This document shows, one piece after another, positions 51,431 to 60,292 of a DNA stretch of 64,000 bases. The notes beneath the pieces are model-generated. The model was given only the letters and a program-made list of their open reading frames with translations, had not been told where the DNA came from and searched no databases. The stretch covers positions 2,666,001-2,730,000 of the forward strand of contig NZ_CP138921.1 in NCBI RefSeq assembly GCF_047124445.1, read 5' to 3'. The stretch's first letter is position 1. Each line of letters opens with the position of its first letter. A program made the translations under genes and the position numbers. The DNA is from Shimia sp047124445. GTDB taxonomy: Bacteria; Pseudomonadota; Alphaproteobacteria; Rhodobacterales; Rhodobacteraceae.

Positions 51431-52336
51431 CTACAACTGTTGACCTTTGGTGAGCGGGAAGCCCCGCAGAAAGATTTCCGCATCCTGCGCGCCTTTGCCT
51501 GCGCGTTGCAAGCGCAGGAGTTGCACCGCGCCGTCGCCGCAGGCCACGGTCAGCGCGTCGTCCAACAATTCGCCCGCTGCTCCCGCGCCATCGGCGAGAC
51601 GGGAGGCCAGTAGTTTCACCCGCTGACCGTCGATTTCGGTCCAGGCACCGGGGAACGGGGAAAGACCGCGGATTTTGCGGTCGACGTCTGCAGCAGGCGC
51701 GGACCAATCGATGCGGGATTCTGCCTTGTCGATTTTCTCGGCGTAGGTCACGCCCTCTTCGGGCTGAGGTGTGGCGGTCAGGGTGGTGAGGTCTGCCAGC
51801 GTGTCGACAATCGCCACAGAGCCCAGCGCGGCAAGGCGGTCATGCAACTGCGCAGTGGTTTCTTCCACGCCAATCTCTAGTGCGCGCTCCATCAGCACAG
51901 GGCCGGTGTCCAGACCGGCGTCCATTTGCATGATGCAAACGCCGGTTTCTTTGTCGCCCGCCATGATCGCACGATGGATTGGCGCGGCGCCGCGCCAACG
52001 TGGCAAAAGGCTGGCATGGATGTTGAGACACCCATGGGTGGGCGTGTCGAGCACGTACTGCGGCAGGATCAAACCATAGGCGACAACCACACCGACTTCG
52101 GCGTCGATGCTGGCGATCAGCTCTTTGGACTCATCTGTACGCAGCGACTTGGGGTGATGCACCTTCAGGCCGAGCTCCAAGGCGCGCGCGTGTACCGGTG
52201 TGGGACGGTCTTTCTTGCCACGGCCTGCGGGACGTGGCGGCTGGCAGAAGACAGCGACAATTTCGTGCCCCGCATCAATCAGTGCGTCAAGAACGGAGAC
52301 GGAAAACTCCGGGGTGCCCATGAAAAGAATGCGCAT
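51431..52336 (-). CDS. fmt: Methionyl-tRNA formyltransferase
   Basis: 301 residues. Formylates initiator Met-tRNA using 10-formyl-THF. The N-terminal FMGTPEFSVSVLDAL, the catalytic region NIHASLLPRWRGAAPIHRAI and DAGLDTGPVL are diagnostic. The C-terminal tRNA-binding domain is present (IRGLSPFPGAWTEIDGQ). Downstream of the two deformylase-type genes, which act on its product's end. Confidence 0.97.
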   Translation of the reverse strand: MRILFMGTPEFSVSVLDALIDAGHEIVAVFCQPPRPAGRGKKDRPTPVHARALELGLKVHHPKSLRTDESKELIASIDAEVGVVVAYGLILPQYVLDTPTHGCLNIHASLLPRWRGAAPIHRAIMAGDKETGVCIMQMDAGLDTGPVLMERALEIGVEETTAQLHDRLAALGSVAIVDTLADLTTLTATPQPEEGVTYAEKIDKAESRIDWSAPAADVDRKIRGLSPFPGAWTEIDGQRVKLLASRLADGAGAAGELLDDALTVACGDGAVQLLRLQRAGKGAQDAEIFLRGFPLTKGQQL

Positions 52337-52359
52337 GGTGGGGTCTCCTGCTCGTGAAC

Positions 52360-52854
52360 TTAGCGGCGCTTCTGCGCCTTTTTGATCAGCATGGCGCGTT
52401 TGGTTTTGCTGAGGTGATCAAAGTACATCTTGCCGTTGATGTGGTCGATTTGGTGTTGCACGGAGGTGGCCCAGAGACCGACAAAGTCTTTCTCCACTGT
52501 CTCGCCATTTTCATCCATGTAGCGCACGGTTACGGCGCGGGGGCGGGAGATTTTGGCGGAAACACCAACCAGATTGGGGCTGGCCTCTTCGTGCTCACGC
52601 GGTTGCACAGACGCGTGCAGGATTTCCGGGTTGGCCATGCGGACAGCAGATTTACCTTCTTCGGTGGCGTCCACCACAATCAGCCGCTTGAGCACACCGA
52701 TCTGGTTCGCGCCCATGCCGACGCCGGGCATCGCGTACATGGTGTCGATCAGATCGTCCCAGACCTGACGAACCTCATCGGTGATCTCGTCCACCGGTTC
52801 GGAGACAGTGCGCAGGCGTTTGTCAGGCCACGGCAGGCAGGTGCGAACGGTCAT
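52360..52854 (-). CDS. Peptide deformylase paralogue lacking catalytic residues
   Basis: 164 residues. It aligns without gaps to the active deformylase encoded just upstream. Motif 1 is GVGMGANQ (44-51, versus GIGLAAPQ). The EGCLS motif is replaced by EEASPN (89-94), so the metal-binding Cys92 is Ser. HEIDH is HQIDH (134-138), so the catalytic Glu135 is Gln. Two of the three motifs needed for activity are therefore lost, while the fold and the His pair persist. It overlaps the VOC gene stop by 4 bases. Probably a pseudoenzyme, perhaps binding nascent chains or the ribosome. Confidence 0.85.
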   Translation of the reverse strand: MTVRTCLPWPDKRLRTVSEPVDEITDEVRQVWDDLIDTMYAMPGVGMGANQIGVLKRLIVVDATEEGKSAVRMANPEILHASVQPREHEEASPNLVGVSAKISRPRAVTVRYMDENGETVEKDFVGLWATSVQHQIDHINGKMYFDHLSKTKRAMLIKKAQKRR

Positions 52855-53237
52855 TGTGTCTCCTGAAAATAGGGGTCGCCCGCATCCTTGAGTTCACAAG
52901 GATTGCCGTCTGGATCGATGAAGGTGCCGACAGTGCCCCACTCGAAGTGTTTGACATCGACCTCGACGCCCTTGGTGCGTAAGATTTCAGCGGAGGCTTC
53001 AACGTCGTCCACGTTCAGGCGGATCATCGTGGGGTTTTCGGAATTGGCTTTGCGCCGCCCCTCGACGGCCACGCCACCATGCTCGATCATCAAATACCCG
53101 GAGCCAAACCGCAGACAGACAAGACTTGGCTTTGTGTACCAGACCGGCAGACCGATCACGTCACGGTAGAAAGCCACACAGGCGTCATACTTCTCGGTGC
53201 CCAAAATGATCCCGGGCGTGACGATCGACAGGCTCAT
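52851..53237 (-). CDS. VOC (glyoxalase/bleomycin-resistance) family protein
   Basis: 128 residues with two beta-alpha-beta-beta-beta repeats; FYRDVIGLPVWY and DPDGNPCELKDAG are typical of the family. The metal site is partly recognisable (His/Glu positions around 9, 53 and 117). It is sandwiched between two deformylase-type genes with 4-base overlaps on both sides, which suggests a shared role in protein maturation or detoxification, not shown. Confidence 0.82.
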   Translation of the reverse strand: MSLSIVTPGIILGTEKYDACVAFYRDVIGLPVWYTKPSLVCLRFGSGYLMIEHGGVAVEGRRKANSENPTMIRLNVDDVEASAEILRTKGVEVDVKHFEWGTVGTFIDPDGNPCELKDAGDPYFQETQ

Positions 53238-53746
53238 CCGCGCGCAAGCTCCCGTTTCATTTTCTGGCTCTTGCGCGTCATCATCTGGCGCTTCATAGGG
53301 CCAAGGTAGTCGATGAAAAGCTTGCCATTGAGGTGATCAATCTCGTGCTGCACGCAGGTCGCCCAGAGGCCGTCGAAGTCTTTTTCTTGCGGGTTGCCAT
53401 CCATATCAATCCAGCCCACACGCACTTCGGCGGGGCGGGTGACTTCGGCAAACTGTTCCGGGATCGACAGACAGCCTTCCTCATAGACATTCAGGTCTTC
53501 GGAGCTCGACAGCACTTCGGGGTTGAACATCACCACCGGTTCTGGCTCGCCATCCTTAACGCAATCCATCACGATCAGACGGTCCAACACGCCAACCTGC
53601 GGCGCGGCCAGGCCGATGCCCGGCGCGTCATACATGGTTTGCAGCATGTCTTCGGCCAGCGTGCGCAGATCATCAGAGAGATCGGCAACAGGCGCACAGA
53701 CCTTTTTCAGGCGCGGATCGGGATGGATGAGAATTGGTTTGATCAT
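53234..53746 (-). CDS. def: Peptide deformylase
   Basis: 170 residues. Removes the formyl group from nascent N-formyl-methionine chains. All three metal/catalytic motifs are intact: GIGLAAPQ (44-51), EEGCLS (Cys92) and HEIDH (134-138). It is the first gene of def-VOC-def-like-fmt, in agreement with the common def-fmt pairing. ATG at 53746 preferred over one three codons upstream. Confidence 0.96.
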   Translation of the reverse strand: MIKPILIHPDPRLKKVCAPVADLSDDLRTLAEDMLQTMYDAPGIGLAAPQVGVLDRLIVMDCVKDGEPEPVVMFNPEVLSSSEDLNVYEEGCLSIPEQFAEVTRPAEVRVGWIDMDGNPQEKDFDGLWATCVQHEIDHLNGKLFIDYLGPMKRQMMTRKSQKMKRELARG

Positions 53747-53858
53747 GGCCCCCATCTAGGACAGTCGCGCCTTCTGCGCAACGGGGTAGCTTGCGGGGTT
53801 GCACGTGAGCCGCAAATCGGTAGCGTGCGGTTGCGTTGTTAAGCAAAGGACACCCGCC

Positions 53859-55031
53859 ATGAATTTTGACGAGATCATCGACCGCTTTGGCTCTCATTCC
53901 GTGAAATGGGACATGATGGAGAAAATCTATGGTGTGCCAGCGGACGACGGGATCGCGATGTGGGTGGCCGACATGGATTTCCGCCCGCCCGCCTGTGTGA
54001 CCAATGCGGTCAAAGGCATGATCGACACCGGGGTGTTTGGCTACTACGGCGACGATGTCGCCTATCGCGACGCGATCCGTTGGTGGATGAAAGAGCGCCA
54101 CAACTGGGCTGTGGAGCGTGACGAGATTTTCACCACCCATGGGTTGGTGAACGGCACAGGACTGTGTGTGGACGCCTTTAGTGCAGTGGGAGACGGTGTT
54201 GTATTGACCACACCGGTGTATCATGCGTTTGCACGGGTCATTAAAGCGGCGGGCCGAGAAGTTGTAGAATGCGAACTCGTGAACAACGACGGTCGCTATG
54301 AAATGGATTTTGCCGCTTGGGATGCGCAGATGAAGGGGCATGAGACCATGTTCATCCTCTGCTCCCCGCACAACCCGGGTGGGCGCGTATGGTCCCGTGA
54401 CGAGCTGCAAGGCGTGGCCGACTTCTGTAAGCGCCATGACCTCATTCTGGTGAGTGACGAGATCCACCACGATCTGGTGTACCCAGGTCAGACACATATT
54501 CCGATGGTGAATGTCGATCCAAGCATTCTGGACCGGTTGGTGATGATGACCGCCACCACCAAGACCTTCAACATCGCCGGTGGTCTGACCGGGAACGTGA
54601 TTATCCCGGATGAAAAGCTGCGTGCCAAGTTTGCTGCGCGTCAGGCGGCTCTTGGATTGTCCCCCAACAGCTTTGGCCTGTTTATGGCTGAAGCCGCCTA
54701 TTCGCCAGAGGGCGCGGCCTGGGTGGACGGGTTGATCGAGTACCTCGATGGCAACCGCAAAATTTTGGACGGTGCGATCGCGGACATCCCGGGTCTGTCC
54801 TCCATGTCATTGGAAGCGACCTATCTGAGCTGGGTGGATTTCTCTGGCACGGGCATGGCGCGGGAGGAGTTCACCAAACGGGTTGAGCAAGGCGCGCGGG
54901 TGTGTGTGAACCACGGCCCCACCTTTGGCAAAGGCGGCGACACCTTCCTGCGGTTCAACATCGCCACCCCGCGGGCGCGGGTGCAAGAAGCCGCCTCCCG
55001 ATTGGCCGAGGCCTTTGCGGACCTTCAATAA
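53859..55031 (+). CDS. MalY/PatB-type aminotransferase (C-S lyase)
   Basis: 390 residues. Starts MNFDEIIDRFGSHSVKWD in outline with AAAGGA upstream; the extension from 53799 is not supported. WVADMDFRPPACV is the PatB/MalY mark, CSPHNPGGRVW and SDEIHHDLVYPG are the PLP-binding parts, and TATTKTFNIAGG (near 230) holds the PLP lysine. Cystathionine beta-lyase or another C-S lyase is the likely activity. Ends with a shared terminator. Confidence 0.92.
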   Translation: MNFDEIIDRFGSHSVKWDMMEKIYGVPADDGIAMWVADMDFRPPACVTNAVKGMIDTGVFGYYGDDVAYRDAIRWWMKERHNWAVERDEIFTTHGLVNGTGLCVDAFSAVGDGVVLTTPVYHAFARVIKAAGREVVECELVNNDGRYEMDFAAWDAQMKGHETMFILCSPHNPGGRVWSRDELQGVADFCKRHDLILVSDEIHHDLVYPGQTHIPMVNVDPSILDRLVMMTATTKTFNIAGGLTGNVIIPDEKLRAKFAARQAALGLSPNSFGLFMAEAAYSPEGAAWVDGLIEYLDGNRKILDGAIADIPGLSSMSLEATYLSWVDFSGTGMAREEFTKRVEQGARVCVNHGPTFGKGGDTFLRFNIATPRARVQEAASRLAEAFADLQ

Positions 55032-55037
55032 ACAAAC

Positions 55038-55067
55038 AAGGGCGGGGAAATCCCCGCCCTTTTGTTT
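55038..55067. terminator. Bidirectional terminator between convergent patB-like and 55083-55436 genes
   Basis: AAGGGCGGGG pairs perfectly with CCCCGCCCTT around AAAT, followed by TTGTTTT on the plus strand and TTGTTTGTTT on the minus strand, so it can stop both convergent transcripts. Confidence 0.9.
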
Positions 55068-55082
55068 TGCTAATATCGCGCT

Positions 55083-55436
55083 TTAGTTAGGGCGGCCCAG
55101 CAACCCGGCCGGGGTCGGCTCGCTCTGGTAGTAGTCCACCGGCGCCTGATCCGCGACCGCTGTGGCGCGCTTGAATTCATAGTGCATTTCACCGTCTTCC
55201 TCGTCGGTCGCCACAACCAGGCACTGCGAAATATGTTTGGAGCCGTCATAGAGGTTCACCAACCCACGCAGACGTGGCGCGGTTTCGGCATCCAGCGTAA
55301 AGCCATCGTCCAGAAAACGCACAACCCGGACACTCATACCATCCGCCTCAACCCGCAGGCGGTGACGCTGTTTCAGCGCTTTTTTACGCGCGGCATCAAA
55401 GCCGGCCTGCACTTCGGCAGAAAAATACGTGCTCAT
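55083..55436 (-). CDS. Conserved hypothetical, possibly PilZ-like
   Basis: 117 residues starting MSTYFSAEVQAGFDAARKKA in outline; GGAGA lies 5 bases before the ATG, so the longer frame to 55448 is rejected. RHRLRVEADGMSVRVVRFLDDG (shortened here) and LYDGSKHISQCLVVATDEE suggest a beta-barrel like PilZ, but the RxxxR motif is not clear. Common in Rhodobacterales in my recollection; function unknown. Confidence 0.55.
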   Translation of the reverse strand: MSTYFSAEVQAGFDAARKKALKQRHRLRVEADGMSVRVVRFLDDGFTLDAETAPRLRGLVNLYDGSKHISQCLVVATDEEDGEMHYEFKRATAVADQAPVDYYQSEPTPAGLLGRPN

Positions 55437-55648
55437 GGGATTCTCCATCGTTCGTCTTACTGCATCTCACCATGGTGCACCGGTCAAGCGAAGATTTCGT
55501 AAACAGTCTGGTTCCTTAGCCGACCACACCGGTTCGTCAGCGGCGAGCGGGATGTGCAAATACGCGCAACACTCGCGCGTGTGTGTTGGTTTTTTGAGGA
55601 GGTGCGCTGGCTTAGGTTGAGGTCAACTTAGACACAAAGGAATGCGCG

Positions 55649-56623
55649 ATGGGTTTGCTTGTAGACGGCACATGGACCGACCAGTGGTATGACACCAAAT
55701 CACATGGGGGCAAGTTTGTGCGCTCGGCGGCGCAGTTTCGCAACTGGATCACCGCGGACGGCAGTGCCGGGCCAAGTGGCAAAGGCGAATTTAAAGCGGA
55801 AAGCGGACGCTACCACCTCTATGTGTCTTACGCCTGCCCCTGGGCGCATCGCACGCTGATCTTTCGCAAATTGAAAGGGCTGGAAAAGCACATCACGGTG
55901 TCGGCCGTGCACCCGGATATGTTCAGCGAAGGCTGGACCTTTGAAACGGATGAGCATGGGGCAACCGGCGACACGCTTTATGGTCTGGAGTTTGCCCACA
56001 ACATCTACACCAAGGCCGACCCGACCTATTCCGGACGTGTGACCGTGCCGATCCTGTGGGACAAGCAGCAGGAAACCATCGTGAGCAACGAGAGCTCCGA
56101 GATCATCCGCATGTTCAACAGCGCCTTTGACGGGCTCATCGGCAACACGTTGGACTTTTGGCCAGAAGACCAACGTGCGGCGATTGAGGAGGTCAATGAA
56201 CGGATTTACGACACGCTGAACAATGGCGTCTACAAAAGTGGGTTTGCCACCACGCAAGAGGCCTATGACGCGGCCATCTATCCGTTGTTTGACACGCTGG
56301 AGTGGCTTGAAGACCGACTGTCACAAAACCGCTATCTGATGGGCGATCAGATCACCGAGGCGGACTGGCGCTTGTTCACCACCCTGATCCGCTTTGATCC
56401 GGTCTATCACCTGCATTTCAAATGTAACCGGAAGCGGATTGTGGATTACCCCTATCTCTGGGCCTACACACGTGAGCTCTATCAAATGCCCGGCGTGGCG
56501 GAGACGGTGAACTTTAAACACATCGTGGACCACTACCTGCGCAGCCACACCAGCATCAATCCACATCAGATTGTGCCAATCAATCCGGTGATTGATTATG
56601 ACGCGCCACACGGGCGCGGCTGA
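55649..56623 (+). CDS. Glutathione S-transferase, Xi class (glutathionyl-hydroquinone reductase, YqjG/ECM4 type)
   Basis: 324 residues. The catalytic Cys63 is in SYACPWAHRT, the class mark, and the C-terminal helical domain has YLMGDQITEADWRLFTTLIRFD. These enzymes reduce glutathionyl-hydroquinones to hydroquinones. It is transcribed toward cobC and followed by a strong hairpin at 56637-56666. Confidence 0.93.
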   Translation: MGLLVDGTWTDQWYDTKSHGGKFVRSAAQFRNWITADGSAGPSGKGEFKAESGRYHLYVSYACPWAHRTLIFRKLKGLEKHITVSAVHPDMFSEGWTFETDEHGATGDTLYGLEFAHNIYTKADPTYSGRVTVPILWDKQQETIVSNESSEIIRMFNSAFDGLIGNTLDFWPEDQRAAIEEVNERIYDTLNNGVYKSGFATTQEAYDAAIYPLFDTLEWLEDRLSQNRYLMGDQITEADWRLFTTLIRFDPVYHLHFKCNRKRIVDYPYLWAYTRELYQMPGVAETVNFKHIVDHYLRSHTSINPHQIVPINPVIDYDAPHGRG

Positions 56624-56636
56624 TCGGACAAATCCC

Positions 56637-56666
56637 CTCTGCGCAGGCAAGAAGGCTTGCGCAGAG
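56637..56666 (+). promoter_or_regulatory. 12-bp hairpin between the glutathione transferase and cobC genes
   Basis: CTCTGCGCAGGC pairs with GCTTGCGCAGAG (one G-T wobble) around AAGAAG, without a T-tract on either strand. It lies 50 bases before cobC. I see no cobalamin-riboswitch box, so it may be an mRNA end stabiliser or a terminator needing other factors. Confidence 0.55.
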
Positions 56667-56715
56667 AACATCAAGTGCGGTACCCGCGCCTTGCAGGATC
56701 ACAGCAGGGCGCGAC

Positions 56716-57696
56716 ATGACCACCTCCCCTCAAACGGCCACACCGGAACAACGCGACCACGGCGGCGGGCTTGACGCCGCAAGAGAGCGCTGGGGCGGCA
56801 GCCGCGACAGTTGGTTAGACCTGTCCACGGGCATCAATCCGGTGCCTTACACTATGCCCCACATCCTCATGGACGATTGGGCACGCCTACCCGACAAAGT
56901 GGCACAGAACGGCTTGCTTAAAGCCGCAAGGTCGTTCTGGAAGGTGCCTGACGGCGCAGCGATCCTGGCCGCGCCCGGCGCATCGGCTTTGATTGCCCGC
57001 ATTCCGTCTTTGCTGGATCAAGGCACCGTGCAGATTGAGACGCCAACCTACAATGAGCACGCAGCTGCCTTTGCAGCCCAAGGATGGCAGCTGGGCACTG
57101 AAGCGCCCAACGCGCAAGTGGTGGTGCATCCCAACAACCCAACGGGGCGACTTTGGTCCGTGGATGACCTCACCGCGCCCTTTGCCGTGATTGACGAAAG
57201 CTTTTGTGATGTCACACCGGATTGGAGCATGATCCGCGTGGCGGAGCAGCCTGGACGGATTGTGCTGAAGAGCTTTGGCAAGTTCTGGGGACTTGCCGGT
57301 GTGCGTCTTGGCTTTGCGATTGGCGCGCCGGAGTTGATCGCCCGGTTGGCTGATCTCACCGGACCCTGGGCAGTATCCGGTCCCGCATTGACCATAGGCA
57401 CCTCGGCTTTGCTTGAAACCGGCTGGGCACTGGAAACACGCGAGCGCTTGCGCAAAGACAGCGCCCGTCTGGATCATATGATGCAGATGGCCGGGGCGAG
57501 CCTGTCTGGTGGCACCAGCCTGTTTCGCTTGTATGAAGTGGATGATGCCGCCAAGTGGCAAAACCACCTTGCGCGCTACCACATCTGGACCCGCATCTTC
57601 CCATATTCCAAAACCTATTTGCGGTTGGGCTTGCCAGCGCCCGATCGTTGGGAGCAGGTGGAACACGCATTGCGTATGATGGAGCATGAGTTTTGA
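56716..57696 (+). CDS. cobC: Threonine-phosphate decarboxylase / cobalamin biosynthesis aminotransferase-like protein
   Basis: 326-residue PLP-dependent fold-type I protein. LDLSTGINPVPYTMP near residue 38, VVVHPNNPTGRLW and VIDESFCDVTP are present, and the PLP lysine is in LKSFGKFWGLAGVRLGF. Supplies (R)-1-amino-2-propanol phosphate for the cobalamin side chain, or is its alpha-proteobacterial equivalent. Its stop overlaps cbiB start. Confidence 0.9.
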   Translation: MTTSPQTATPEQRDHGGGLDAARERWGGSRDSWLDLSTGINPVPYTMPHILMDDWARLPDKVAQNGLLKAARSFWKVPDGAAILAAPGASALIARIPSLLDQGTVQIETPTYNEHAAAFAAQGWQLGTEAPNAQVVVHPNNPTGRLWSVDDLTAPFAVIDESFCDVTPDWSMIRVAEQPGRIVLKSFGKFWGLAGVRLGFAIGAPELIARLADLTGPWAVSGPALTIGTSALLETGWALETRERLRKDSARLDHMMQMAGASLSGGTSLFRLYEVDDAAKWQNHLARYHIWTRIFPYSKTYLRLGLPAPDRWEQVEHALRMMEHEF

Positions 57697-58601
57697 GCAC
57701 AGCAGGCATTCTGGTAGGCGCGCTATTGCTCGACGCCATATTTGGCGAGCCACGCTGGCTTTGGCAGCGGGTGCCGCATCCTGCCGTGCTTATGGGCAAG
57801 CTGATTGGCCGCGCGGATCGCGACTATAACACCGGCATCAACCGCAAGACTAAAGGCGTGATTGTGGTGATCGCGCTGGTTCTGGCGACATGGATTTTGG
57901 GCGGAATTATTGGCCTGTTTGGCTGGCTGCCGCAGATGCTCTTGGCGGCCGTATTGTTGGCGCAGCGCTCGTTGGTGGAGCATGTGCAAGCGGTCGGCGA
58001 TGCCTTGCGGCAATCGTTGGGAGATGGACGCATGATGGTCGGTCGCATTGTCAGCCGGGATACCAAGGCGATGGATCAAAGCGCGGTTGCTCGGTCTGCC
58101 ATTGAAAGCGGTGCCGAGAACCTGAGTGACGGTGTGATTGCGCCTGCGTTCTGGTTCCTGGTTGGCGGCCTGCCAGGACTGTTGATCTACAAAGTTGTGA
58201 ACACCGCCGATAGCATGATTGGCTACAAAACCGAGCGCCACAAGGACTTTGGCTGGGCGGCGGCGCGGTTGGATGACGTGCTCAATTGGGTCCCTGCCCG
58301 GCTCACCGCCTTGCTGATTGCTGCGACACATGCCGGATTGGGGCAATGGAAAGCCATCAAGGCGGATGCGAAACTGCACCGTTCCCCAAATGCAGGCTGG
58401 CCGGAATCCGCCATGGCGCGGGCGCTGGACGTCGCCGTGGCCGGGCCGCGATCTTATGATGGCGTGCTGCAGGACTTTCCCTATGTGAACCCGCAGGGAC
58501 GCAAGACGCTCACGCCCGATGATGTGGATGCCTGTTGTCGGGCCTTATGGCTGACATGGGCGGCAGGATTGGCAGTGGTTGGCGTGCTGGCGGTCCTCTA
58601 G
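57693..58601 (+). CDS. cbiB: Adenosylcobinamide-phosphate synthase
   Basis: 302-residue membrane protein (CbiB/CobD) that joins aminopropanol phosphate to adenosylcobyric acid. ALLLDAIFGEPRWLWQRVPHPAV at the N-terminus (shortened), SAIESGAENLSDGVIAPAFW and NTADSMIGYKTERH are strongly conserved. It starts with TTG overlapping the cobC stop (TTGA). The two genes form a coupled pair of late B12 synthesis. Confidence 0.93.
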   Translation: MSTAGILVGALLLDAIFGEPRWLWQRVPHPAVLMGKLIGRADRDYNTGINRKTKGVIVVIALVLATWILGGIIGLFGWLPQMLLAAVLLAQRSLVEHVQAVGDALRQSLGDGRMMVGRIVSRDTKAMDQSAVARSAIESGAENLSDGVIAPAFWFLVGGLPGLLIYKVVNTADSMIGYKTERHKDFGWAAARLDDVLNWVPARLTALLIAATHAGLGQWKAIKADAKLHRSPNAGWPESAMARALDVAVAGPRSYDGVLQDFPYVNPQGRKTLTPDDVDACCRALWLTWAAGLAVVGVLAVL

Positions 58602-58666
58602 GCGCTTGCCCGCACGTCAGGCTCTGGCTATGTCTGGACCATCATTTTGTCCACGAGGGTATTTGA

Positions 58667-59839
58667 ATGCGTCTTTTGCCAGCGCTGACCGCGGCGTTCC
58701 TGACCGTCAGCACAGCCACCACTGCCGCCGCGCAATGCGGCGGGTCCTTTAACAGCTTTGTCAACGGGTTGAAGAAAGAGGCCCTGTCCAAGGGCTATTC
58801 CAAAGGCACCGTGGACAAGTTCTTTGCCAGCGCGCGGCAGGACCCGAAAACCATCAAGGCGGACCGCTCTCAGGGTGTGTTCCAGATGCCGTTTCTGGAT
58901 TTTTCCCAGCGGTTGATCAGCCAAAACCGAATTGATGTGGGCCGCAAGAAAGCCAAACAATACGCCTCCACCTTCAACCGGATCGAAAAGCAATACGGCG
59001 TGTCGCGCGGTGTGCTTTTGGCGTTTTGGGCGTTTGAAACCGACTACGGCGCCTTCCAGGGCGATTTCAACACGCTGAACTCTCTGGTGACACTGGCGCA
59101 TGATTGTCGCCGTCCAGAGTTGTTCCGCCCGCAAGTGTTTGCGGCGCTGGAGCTCTACAAACGCGGCAACTTCAGCCCGACCAAAACCACCGGCGCTTGG
59201 GCAGGGGAAATTGGCATGGTGCAGATGCTGCCAGCGGACATCATTGAAAACGGCGTCGATGGCGATGGCGACGGCAAAGTCAGCCTGAAAACCTCGCCAC
59301 AGGATGCGCTGATGTCCGGCGGCAAGATGTTGTCACATCTCGGCTGGCGCAAAAATGAGCCATGGCTGCAAGAGGTTGTGGTGCCGAACAATCTGGATTG
59401 GTCCAAGTCCGGCTTGGACACCACCTTACCAGCCAATCAATGGGCAAAGATGGGTGTGAAACCACGCGAAGGCAAACTCGCCAACCTGCCCGCCTCGCTG
59501 CTGTTGCCACAGGGGCGCAAGGGGCCTGCGTTTTTGGCCTATCCAAACTACAGCGTGTATTTTGAGTGGAACAAAAGCTTCGTCTATGTGACCACGGCGG
59601 CTTATTTCGCCAACCGTTTGGAGGGCAAGGCGCGCTACAATGCGGGCAAGCCAGACACAGGCCTGTCCGGAAACCAGATGAAACAGCTACAAAAGAAGCT
59701 AAAAGCGCGCGGGCATGACGTTGGCAAGGTCGACGGCATCCTGGGCAAATTGACCCGTCGCGCGGTTCAGGCAGAGCAAGCGCGTCTGGGCCTGCCTGCG
59801 GACGCCTGGCCAACGCCACAGTTGCTAAACGCGCTGTAA
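58667..59839 (+). CDS. Lytic murein transglycosylase, MltB type, with peptidoglycan-binding domain
   Basis: 390 residues. A signal peptide (LPALTAAFLTVSTATTAAAQ) without lipobox exports it. The SLT catalytic Glu124 is in FWAFETDYGAF. GAWAGEIGMVQMLPADI and LKTSPQDALMSGGKMLSHLG are the family marks. A C-terminal PG_binding_1 domain (LKARGHDVGKVDGILGK) docks on glycan. It cleaves peptidoglycan to 1,6-anhydro products in the periplasm. Confidence 0.92.
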   Translation: MRLLPALTAAFLTVSTATTAAAQCGGSFNSFVNGLKKEALSKGYSKGTVDKFFASARQDPKTIKADRSQGVFQMPFLDFSQRLISQNRIDVGRKKAKQYASTFNRIEKQYGVSRGVLLAFWAFETDYGAFQGDFNTLNSLVTLAHDCRRPELFRPQVFAALELYKRGNFSPTKTTGAWAGEIGMVQMLPADIIENGVDGDGDGKVSLKTSPQDALMSGGKMLSHLGWRKNEPWLQEVVVPNNLDWSKSGLDTTLPANQWAKMGVKPREGKLANLPASLLLPQGRKGPAFLAYPNYSVYFEWNKSFVYVTTAAYFANRLEGKARYNAGKPDTGLSGNQMKQLQKKLKARGHDVGKVDGILGKLTRRAVQAEQARLGLPADAWPTPQLLNAL

Positions 59840-59860
59840 ATAGCGACGCAGAGGCGCGCT

Positions 59861-60229
59861 CTAGGAGTGCGCCTCAATTTCTTTTACTGGAAACCGTAGA
59901 CCATCCGCGGTCTGCATCACCAGACGCCCGCCATTTTCTACAATCCGATCGCAGCGCTCCACACCGGTGACAAAGGTCACGCACACCACACTGTCATCGG
60001 TAACCTTCCAATGGCCATACCAAGTGCCGCCGCCGCCATAGGTGTATTGATACTGCCCATTGCGCTCAAAAACCGACCGGCCTTCGTCAAAAAACACCAA
60101 GGTCTGGCCAGACAGCTGCGCAGAGAGCGCTGCCATAGCAAACGGCGTGTCGCCGCTTTGCCCTTTCCAATCCTGCGCCATACTACTGGCCGCCGCACAC
60201 AGCAGCCCCAAAATCATCCAAGTCCGCAT
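59861..60229 (-). CDS. Secreted hypothetical protein
   Basis: 122 residues with a Sec signal peptide (MILGLLCAAASSMAQD). The mature part includes YTYGGGGTWYGHWKVTDDSV and CVTFVTGVERCDRIV with two Cys likely disulfide-bonded. AGGAGGT 5 bases before the ATG is a strong ribosome-binding site. The Trp/Gly-rich stretch recalls small periplasmic proteins of Rhodobacterales; function unknown. Confidence 0.6.
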   Translation of the reverse strand: MRTWMILGLLCAAASSMAQDWKGQSGDTPFAMAALSAQLSGQTLVFFDEGRSVFERNGQYQYTYGGGGTWYGHWKVTDDSVVCVTFVTGVERCDRIVENGGRLVMQTADGLRFPVKEIEAHS

Positions 60230-60292
60230 TACGCACCTCCTGCCCCACCCTAGGCGGCGGCACGCTCACCTGCGCGTCACAATGCAGTGACT

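Noticed and set aside
56624..56715. Cobalamin riboswitch before cobC
   Set aside because: The B12-box consensus is not visible and only about 90 bases are available, with one simple hairpin.
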